DNA of 10,580 nt from positions 7,299-17,878 of the forward strand of contig PLSZ01000674.1 of the NCBI GenBank assembly GCA_003164305.1. Reading direction: 5' to 3'. The translations under genes were made by a program, and so were the position numbers. The DNA comes from Acetobacteraceae bacterium. GTDB taxonomy: Bacteria; Pseudomonadota; Alphaproteobacteria; Acetobacterales; Acetobacteraceae. The notes under the pieces were generated by a model, which saw only the letters and a list, made by a program, of their open reading frames with translations, was not told the DNA's origin and searched no databases. Positions 6,496 to 10,580 of the stretch are shown here, piece after piece; position 1 is the stretch's first letter; each line of letters starts with the position of its first letter.

Positions 6496-7532
6496 GACAT
6501 TCTTCCGGTAAGCATCCCGACGCAGGACACCAACGCCTGGCGTTTGTCGAGCGCGAACCGCTCGGTTTCGTCCTGGAGCCGTAGCAGCCCCTGCCATACC
6601 TCGCCCCACGCTTCAAGCGGTTGCAGACCGGCCAGGCGTTGCTGTTCGGGGTCGGCCCGTCCGCGCACGGTCTCACGCACCATCGCGGCGATGCCCGCGA
6701 TCAACTGATCGGTGAACAGGCGAAACCCGGTGTCGTTCCGGCCAAGAGCGTCGGCGACGGCGTGACCTCGGCTGGCGGGCAGATTGGGCAGTGCCGCGAG
6801 CAATCCATCGACCAAAGCGGCGACGGCGATCCCGTCCTCGTCCGCCATGGACAGAGCGCGGCCGATCGAGCCCTCGGCCAGGGTGAGCAGCCGGTCGCGG
6901 TCGTCCTGGCCGCGCTCCGGCAGGTACAGCGCCAGCAGGCGGCCCATCACGTCGTCGGACAACGGCGACAGACGCAACTGGCGGCAGCGGGAGCGGATGG
7001 TCGCCGGCAGCCGTCCGGGCGCGGAACAAACCAGGATCAGAACGGCGCGGGAGGGCGGTTCTTCCAGGATTTTCAGCAAGGCGTTGGCGGAGGCCTGGTT
7101 CAGGTCCTCGGCGCCATCGACCACGGTGACCCGCCAGCCACCCTCGGCCGGGGTCAGCGCCATGAAGGCGTTGATCTTGCGCACGTCGGCGACGGCGATG
7201 TCGCGCTTCAGGCGTTTGGTCTTCTCATCGACAACACGTTCGATGGTCTGCATGTCGGCGTGGCCGCCGGCGACGACACGGCGGAAGATCGGATGCGCGG
7301 GATCGAGGGCCAGGGAGTCGCCAACCCCCTCCGCTTGGCCTTGCCCCTGGATTTTCCCCGCCAGCAGCCGGCGCGCGAAGCGGAACGCCAGCGTGGCCTT
7401 GCCGATACCCTCGGGCCCGATGATCAGCCAGGCGTGGTGCATACGGCCCTGATCGATCGCGTCGAGCAAGGTACGTTCGGCTGCCTCGTGACCGAGCAGG
7501 ATCGGATTGGCGCGGGGATCGGGGGCGGACAT
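6492..7532 (-). CDS. holB: DNA polymerase III delta' subunit
   Basis: A 346-residue clamp-loader subunit (AAA+ fold) that helps load the beta sliding clamp during chromosome replication. The P-loop-like segment GPEGIGKATLAFRFARRLL is at about residues 39-57. Further motifs are VVDGAEDLNQASANALLKILEEPP near 137-160, the SRC sensor region (ATIRSRCRQL) and a C-terminal helical collar domain with a conserved-looking final helix. The start at 7530-7532 is the only ATG giving the full family N-terminus; no strong ribosome site is seen before it. In many alphaproteobacteria tmk precedes holB. Here no tmk is present, and holB is the first gene of the operon, behind a palindromic repeat and divergent from the protease gene. 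Confidence 0.94.
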   Translation of the reverse strand: MSAPDPRANPILLGHEAAERTLLDAIDQGRMHHAWLIIGPEGIGKATLAFRFARRLLAGKIQGQGQAEGVGDSLALDPAHPIFRRVVAGGHADMQTIERVVDEKTKRLKRDIAVADVRKINAFMALTPAEGGWRVTVVDGAEDLNQASANALLKILEEPPSRAVLILVCSAPGRLPATIRSRCRQLRLSPLSDDVMGRLLALYLPERGQDDRDRLLTLAEGSIGRALSMADEDGIAVAALVDGLLAALPNLPASRGHAVADALGRNDTGFRLFTDQLIAGIAAMVRETVRGRADPEQQRLAGLQPLEAWGEVWQGLLRLQDETERFALDKRQALVSCVGMLTGRMS

Positions 7533-7583
7533 GGCGGTGCATCATAAGGTGCAACGGCGGGGATTTACCACGGGCGACCCGCG

Positions 7584-7726
7584 GCGACAGCAGTTCTGAT
7601 TTTGAGGCAACCGGCCACATTTTCCCGTCATCCTCCGGCTCGACCGGAAGATCAGTAGACCGATCAAGTCAGGGGAGGAGGATGACGAACTGGAGAGGCG
7701 ATCGGCAAAATCAGAACTGCTGCCGC
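7584..7726. repeat. Nested palindromic intergenic element (MITE/REP-like)
   Basis: This fills about half of the 302-bp gap between holB and the protease gene. The outer arms are perfect inverted repeats of 17 bp (7588-7604 and 7706-7722, core GCAGTTCTGATTTTG / CAAAATCAGAACTGC), extendable to 7584/7726 with one mismatch. Nested inside is a second perfect 10-bp pair, GTCATCCTCC (7627-7636) and GGAGGATGAC (7677-7686), around a core containing CCGGCTCGACCGG. No ORF inside is convincing. The GTCATCCTC.../...GAGGATGAC style is common in dispersed alphaproteobacterial repeats. Whether it is a non-autonomous transposon or a REP-like element needs copy counting. The rest of the gap (7533-7583 and 7727-7834) shows nothing firm apart from the protease ribosome site. 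Confidence 0.65.
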
Positions 7727-7834
7727 GGCGATGTTTCCAGCTCCGCGCAAGCTGATCGTAACCACGTTGCAAGCGATTCGATCACATCCTGAGACACCGG
7801 AGAACGGCGACGGCGCGACCAAAGGGGGTACACT

Positions 7835-8773
7835 GTGAACCGGCTGATCAGTGCTGTGCTCTTTTTAGGGTTGGTGAGTGTCCCGGCCTTGAGCGGAAGC
7901 TCCGGCGGAACGTGGGACGAGGCGGCCGGCAGACTGCCTTCCCTTGAGCCTTACGTCACCTTGCTCGACATGCATCCGGTGCAGGAATCCAGCTACATCC
8001 AGGCCGCCAGGCCCATCATGTTGGCGATGCCGCATGTGATCCGGCAAGGCCTGACCACCCTGCCGGATCCGCGCCAGGTCGAGGTGCCCGCCGTCGTGAC
8101 GCCCGAGCAGCGCGCGGAAGAGGATCCCGGCGTCGCCACCGGCAAGGCCGGCACCGGTTTCTTCATCGCCTCCGACGGGATATTGCTGACGGCGGCGCAC
8201 GTGGTGAACGGCTGCGGCCGCATGCAGATCATCTCCAAATACGTGGCGCGCACCTGGGTTTCGCTGGTGGCGGCCGATGCCGCGCACGACGTCGCGCTGC
8301 TGAAGGCGCCCGATCTGCGCTCGCCCGCGATGGTCCGGCTGGCCGAGGCCCCGCCCTCCGGCGGCAAACTATTCATCCTCGGCTTTCCCGAGACCGCCTC
8401 CCTCACCGTTCCCGCCGAGACCTGGGCAGTGCCGGAGAACGACAAGTTTCCGGCGAATATCGGCCCGATGGCCAACCCGCGCGATCTGCTGTGGATGTCG
8501 GCGCCCGAGGTGACGCACGGCTACAGCGGCGGTCCGATCTTCGACCCCAGGCAGGGCGCGGTGGTTGGACTGGTGAAGGGCGAGGTCGATGGCGGTTATT
8601 TGCGGCTGGTGCGGGACATGCCGACCACCGGAGTCGCGATCGGCCCCGGGATCGAGCATATCGCCGCGCTGATACGCCGCGAGGTGCCGTACGCCTCGGT
8701 GAGCCTGGCGTCGGGAGAAGCTGGCCAGGACACGCTGCGGCGCGCGACGGTGCATGTCCTGTGCTGGCATTGA
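7835..8773 (+). CDS. Exported trypsin-like serine protease
   Basis: A 312-residue protein with an N-terminal signal peptide (MNRLISAVLFLGLVSVPALS, likely cleaved near residues 20-24), so probably periplasmic. The chymotrypsin-fold triad is visible: His122 (LLTAAHVVNGC), Asp152 (AAHDVALLK) and Ser231 (THGYSGGPIFD). The serine motif has GYSGGP in place of the usual GNSGGP. No PDZ domain follows, so it is a stand-alone trypsin-like peptidase rather than a full DegP/HtrA. About 80 residues between signal peptide and protease domain have no recognised fold. The start is GTG 7835, chosen because AAAGGGGG (7821-7828) lies just upstream and the signal peptide begins there. It is transcribed alone, divergent from holB. 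Substrate unknown. Confidence 0.85.
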   Translation: MNRLISAVLFLGLVSVPALSGSSGGTWDEAAGRLPSLEPYVTLLDMHPVQESSYIQAARPIMLAMPHVIRQGLTTLPDPRQVEVPAVVTPEQRAEEDPGVATGKAGTGFFIASDGILLTAAHVVNGCGRMQIISKYVARTWVSLVAADAAHDVALLKAPDLRSPAMVRLAEAPPSGGKLFILGFPETASLTVPAETWAVPENDKFPANIGPMANPRDLLWMSAPEVTHGYSGGPIFDPRQGAVVGLVKGEVDGGYLRLVRDMPTTGVAIGPGIEHIAALIRREVPYASVSLASGEAGQDTLRRATVHVLCWH

Positions 8774-8836
8774 GGCTCGTCTGAGAGGTTGCCCGGGCCG
8801 CTCGCCGGTTCCCGCGAGAAGATCGGTGGGACGCGG

Positions 8837-8865
8837 TTGCGGCGCGGATAGGTGATCCCTATAAG
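8837..8865 (+). promoter_or_regulatory. Promoter of tRNA-Ser
   Basis: A -35 box TTGCGG (8837-8842) and -10 box TATAAG (8860-8865) are separated by exactly 17 bp. Transcription would start near 8872, about five bases before the tRNA, which fits a stable-RNA promoter. Confidence 0.6.
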
Positions 8866-8876
8866 ACCGGCGGCCA

Positions 8877-8966
8877 GGAGAGGTGCCGGAGTGGTCGATC
8901 GGGACGGTCTCGAAAACCGTTGTACCCTTACGGGTACCGAGGGTTCGAATCCCTCTCTCTCCGCCA
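8877..8966 (+). tRNA. tRNA-Ser (anticodon CGA)
   Basis: A 90-nt class II tRNA reading UCG. The acceptor stem GGAGAGG pairs with TCTCTCC, followed by discriminator G and an encoded CCA (8964-8966). The anticodon stem ACGGT/ACCGT encloses the loop CTCGAAA, giving anticodon CGA. The long variable arm GTACCC-TTAC-GGGTAC is diagnostic of tRNA-Ser/Leu/Tyr. The T arm is GAGGG-TTCGAAT-CCCTC. A good promoter lies just upstream. The 3' end faces a truncated recombinase gene, so this tRNA may have served as an integration site. Confidence 0.97.
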
Positions 8967-9021
8967 GATCGCCGCGGAACCGCGAACGCCGGGCGTAGCT
9001 GATCCTACCGTCGACACGACG

Positions 9022-9126
9022 ATAGTTTTCGCCCTGGCGTTTCTGATCGGGAATCGAGACATCATGCTCCGCCTGCCGCGACATCGAGACGCGCGGATAA
9101 AGGGCCGCGCGCCGCGACACAGTCAT
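9022..9126 (-). pseudogene. Truncated large serine recombinase (N-terminus only)
   Basis: From ATG 9124-9126 the minus strand encodes RAALYPRVSMSRQAEHDVSIPDQKRQ (about residues 6-31). This is the N-terminus of resolvase/invertase-type site-specific recombinases, with catalytic Ser14 in the RVS motif; family members usually have YARVST. A ribosome site AGGAGA precedes the start. After about residue 35 the family similarity stops and the frame merely continues through the tRNA-Ser gene and beyond to 8596. Full members have about 180 to over 500 residues, so catalytic domain and DNA-binding parts are missing. It is likely a scar of an integrated element or of a deletion ending near the tRNA 3' end. 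Confidence 0.7.
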
Positions 9127-9147
9127 GGTGGAAGTCTCCTGGTCAGA

Positions 9148-9360
9148 TCATCGGCACGGCCCGAATGACTCGTTGAACAGGCCGCTGGACAATGCCTCGA
9201 AGACGTCGAGATCGTCCGCGGTGATCGTCACACGCTCCTGCTGCGGCGGTCGCCCGATGCGCCGCCAATGCTCTCGTTCCATGCAAAAATTATCGGGCAA
9301 GGCGCCCAGGCTGACGCCCGGTTTGGACATTCCGATAGGATCGCACGAAGCGTCCGGCAA
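9148..9360 (-). CDS. Possible small ORF upstream of the recombinase remnant, unrecognised
   Basis: A 70-codon open frame ending 21 nt before the recombinase remnant. The outermost start is TTG; internal ATG codons are at 9330 and 9282, none with a clear ribosome site. The last 40 codons (RRIGRPPQQERVTITADDLDVFEALSSGLFN...) have protein-like composition, while the first part does not. It may be the C-terminal stub of a gene that preceded the recombinase in a lost element. No family recognised; it may not be coding. Confidence 0.25.
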   Translation of the reverse strand: MPDASCDPIGMSKPGVSLGALPDNFCMEREHWRRIGRPPQQERVTITADDLDVFEALSSGLFNESFGPCR

Positions 9361-9413
9361 CGGAACGGCCGCCTTCTACGCCGGAGCATCCTTCCGCTTG
9401 TCGATGACAAATA

Positions 9414-9722
9414 TCACGCCGCGGTACCGAGCGGCGTCGCGCGTTCGATCCGCTCGCGTTCGCGGGGACTGTTCATCGCCTCCCACAGATCGCCGCGCCG
9501 CTGCACGTTGAGCCAGACGTCGGGGCTATTGCCGAAGACACGCGCGAGGATAAGCGCGGTCGGCGCGGTCACGTTCCGTCGGCCGTTGCACAGTTCGTTG
9601 ACATGCTTGCGCTGAACGCCCATCGCCTCGGCCAAAGCGGCTTGCGTCAGCCCCATGGGCTGCATGAACTCCTCAACAAGGATTTCGCCGACCGTGGCCG
9701 GCTTGCGCTTCGTCGTCAGCAT
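9414..9722 (-). CDS. higA: HigA-type antitoxin (XRE family)
   Basis: A 102-residue antitoxin of the HigA/VapI branch of XRE helix-turn-helix proteins, which neutralises HigB and represses the operon. The helix-turn-helix covers about residues 25-50 (LTQAALAEAMGVQRKHVNELCNGRRNVT), followed by the usual dimerisation tail (ALILARVFGNSPDVWLNVQRRGDLWEAMN). The start at 9720-9722 (MLTTKRKPATVGEILVEEF) is preferred because GAGG lies six bases upstream. An alternative ATG at 9732-9734 overlaps the ancestral higB stop as ATGA and would add four residues. The frame is intact although its partner toxin is frameshifted. Confidence 0.88.
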   Translation of the reverse strand: MLTTKRKPATVGEILVEEFMQPMGLTQAALAEAMGVQRKHVNELCNGRRNVTAPTALILARVFGNSPDVWLNVQRRGDLWEAMNSPRERERIERATPLGTAA

Positions 9723-9730
9723 GGTTCGCC

Positions 9731-10032
9731 TCATCTGTAGCCGTGATCGTCGAGATAGACGCCTTCTGCCTCGCCGCGGCGCCGTCCCAGCGGAAGACCA
9801 ACCGCCACTGATTGTTGACACGGATCGAATGGAAGCCTGCCAGGTTGCCGCGCAACTTCTCGAAGTGATTGCTGGGTGGTACCCGCAAGTCCTGATCAGT
9901 CGTCGGGTCGTCGATCATCTGGAGCTTTCGGAAGAGACGGCTTTCAAGATCGGACGGGATGTGCCGGGACCGCTTATCCTTATCCTCGACGAAGAAATCG
10001 CGCTGCCACTCCTCCCGAACGCTCACGATCAT
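9731..10032 (-). pseudogene. higB: HigB-type toxin (RelE superfamily), one-base frameshift near the 3' end
   Basis: A ribosome-dependent mRNA interferase toxin. From ATG 10030-10032 the frame reads MIVSVREEWQRDFFVE, then PSDLESRLFRKLQMID, VPPSNHFEKLRGNL and FHSIRVNNQWRLVFRWDG, all typical of HigB. After WDG the frame goes off and runs on to 9673 inside higA. In the -1 frame the canonical tail GEAEGVYLDDHGYR appears, with stop TGA at 9731-9733 overlapping a possible higA ATG. One base is thus missing within the GC-rich run at about 9776-9785; restored, the protein would have 100 residues. A GTG at 10047 is a weaker start. GGGAG (CTCCC at 10041-10045) precedes the ATG. Real inactivation, read-through altered tail, or sequencing error are all possible. 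Confidence 0.82.
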
Positions 10033-10055
10033 GCGGCGGGCTCCCACTGTGTATC

Positions 10056-10084
10056 AATGTACCACTCTTGGGTACAGTCAGCAA
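10056..10084 (-). promoter_or_regulatory. higBA promoter with embedded operator
   Basis: On the minus strand, -35 TTGCTG (10079-10084) and -10 TACATT (10056-10061) are 17 bp apart. The spacer contains an inverted repeat TGTACC-N7-GGTACA (10058-10076), whose right half overlaps the -10 box. It is well placed for autorepression by the dimeric HigA antitoxin (inference). Confidence 0.6.
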
Positions 10085-10154
10085 CCGCGGAAGCGTGAAC
10101 TGAACCCAGCGCGACAAAGCGCGCGGCTACCGTAAGCAATTCCGTAGGAGCCCG

Positions 10155-10223
10155 ATGAAACACATTATTACAGAGCAAGCCCCTGGACAGCAGCGTTCGC
10201 CTTTGGCACGGCGTCCTCGGTAG
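10155..10223 (+). other. Possible 22-codon ORF in the higBA-SnoaL gap
   Basis: ATG 10155 is preceded by TAGGAG at proper spacing and opens a 22-residue frame (MKHIITEQAPGQQRSPLARR...) ending TAG. It is too short to judge and resembles no known protein; it may be a truncated gene start. The rest of 10085-10313 shows no feature I can support. Confidence 0.15.
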
Positions 10224-10313
10224 AGATGGCACGGAGCGTGATCCCTTCCGCATGGTGCGACGCTCGGCGGCCATGAACTTTGCTGACGATCGGAATCTCC
10301 AGGGATCCTCCCT

Positions 10314-10580
10314 TCAATGCGCCCGCGCCGTCAACGCTTTCCAGGCCGCGAGAGAGTCCATGTAGTCTCGCCAGCGCGTGATCTTTCGCTTTTCGATCTT
10401 GATGATCGAACAGAACCGATTGCTGTACTTCACGCCCGTCGCGAGGATCGTCCCATGGACCTCGTATTCGATGACCACGACACGACCGTCATTTGTCTTA
10501 TGGACAATCAACTCATCGGCGGACTGAAGCGCGATGTTATCGACATAGCCCCTGAACGCGGCCATCAGGCCGGTCCGCCC
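10314..10580 (-). CDS. SnoaL/NTF2-like protein, C-terminal part (runs off the window)
   Basis: The C-terminal 88 codons of a protein with the cone-shaped alpha+beta fold of the SnoaL/NTF2-like superfamily. Strand-rich text supports this: ADELIVHKTNDGRVVVIEYEVHGT, then YSNRFCSIIKIEKRKITRWRDYMDSLAAWKAL, ending in the R-x-Y-D type closing segment common in these proteins. Members are small enzymes (isomerases, hydrolases) or binding proteins of about 110-150 residues. The frame stays open to the last base of the window with plausible residues (GRTGLMAAFRGYVDN), so the true start lies outside and the ATG at 10563-10565 is internal. Substrate cannot be inferred. Confidence 0.75.
   Translation of the reverse strand, partial: GRTGLMAAFRGYVDNIALQSADELIVHKTNDGRVVVIEYEVHGTILATGVKYSNRFCSIIKIEKRKITRWRDYMDSLAAWKALTARAH

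Noticed and set aside
6496..6609. Upstream extension of metG by 38 codons
   Set aside because: This part lies inside holB in another frame and has no synthetase similarity; the ATG at 6493-6495 gives the family N-terminus and an ATGA overlap.
7542..7772. A 76-codon minus-strand frame across the palindromic element
   Set aside because: The serine run is the translation of the repeated GAGGAG core, and the frame has no protein-like features.
8596..9126. A 176-codon minus-strand frame covering the tRNA-Ser gene
   Set aside because: Only its first 35 codons resemble a recombinase. The EREGFEPSVPVR stretch is the reverse translation of tRNA-Ser, a frequent false protein, and the rest is antisense to the protease gene.
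10029..10274. An 81-codon minus-strand frame upstream of higB
   Set aside because: It covers the higBA promoter and operator, has arginine/serine-rich low-quality composition, and resembles nothing.

Overview
The window looks like chromosomal DNA of a GC-rich alphaproteobacterium, most likely Rhodospirillales/Acetobacteraceae. This is inferred from protein style (short zinc-less type MetRS, alpha-type HolB, a TatD/PhnP-like pair) and codon use; no search was run. It is a housekeeping operon flanked on both sides by accessory, partly decayed DNA.

Left part (1-3356): a membrane acyltransferase gene (122-1128) is broken near its 3' end. Then comes a complete insertion sequence of the ISNCY/IS1202 type (1277-3290) with terminal inverted repeats, a 5-bp target duplication (CATAT), a DDE transposase and a small passenger ORF. 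Directly beyond the right CATAT is a 28-bp dif-like XerC/XerD site (3296-3323). Directly before the left CATAT is the end of an older related IS (about 1222-1271). The simplest reading is that two IS elements of the same family inserted one after the other at the same position, 5 bp from the XerC arm. This is the most notable structure in the window.

Centre (3357-7532, minus strand): a compact operon holB-metG-tatD-MBL hydrolase with overlaps of 4, 4 and 10 nt. It encodes the clamp-loader delta' subunit, methionyl-tRNA synthetase, a TatD nuclease/hydrolase and a PhnP-like metallo-beta-lactamase-fold hydrolase. The 302-bp region upstream of holB (7533-7834) is mostly filled by a nested palindromic repeat element (7584-7726).

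Right part (7835-10580): an exported trypsin-like serine protease on the plus strand, then a promoter and a class II tRNA-Ser(CGA) with encoded CCA. Just past the tRNA 3' end lies the start of a large serine recombinase (minus strand), truncated after about 35 codons, which suggests a decayed integrated element. A higBA toxin-antitoxin locus follows on the minus strand with a recognisable promoter/operator; the antitoxin is intact, but the toxin gene carries a one-base loss. The window ends within a SnoaL/NTF2-like gene that runs off the right edge.
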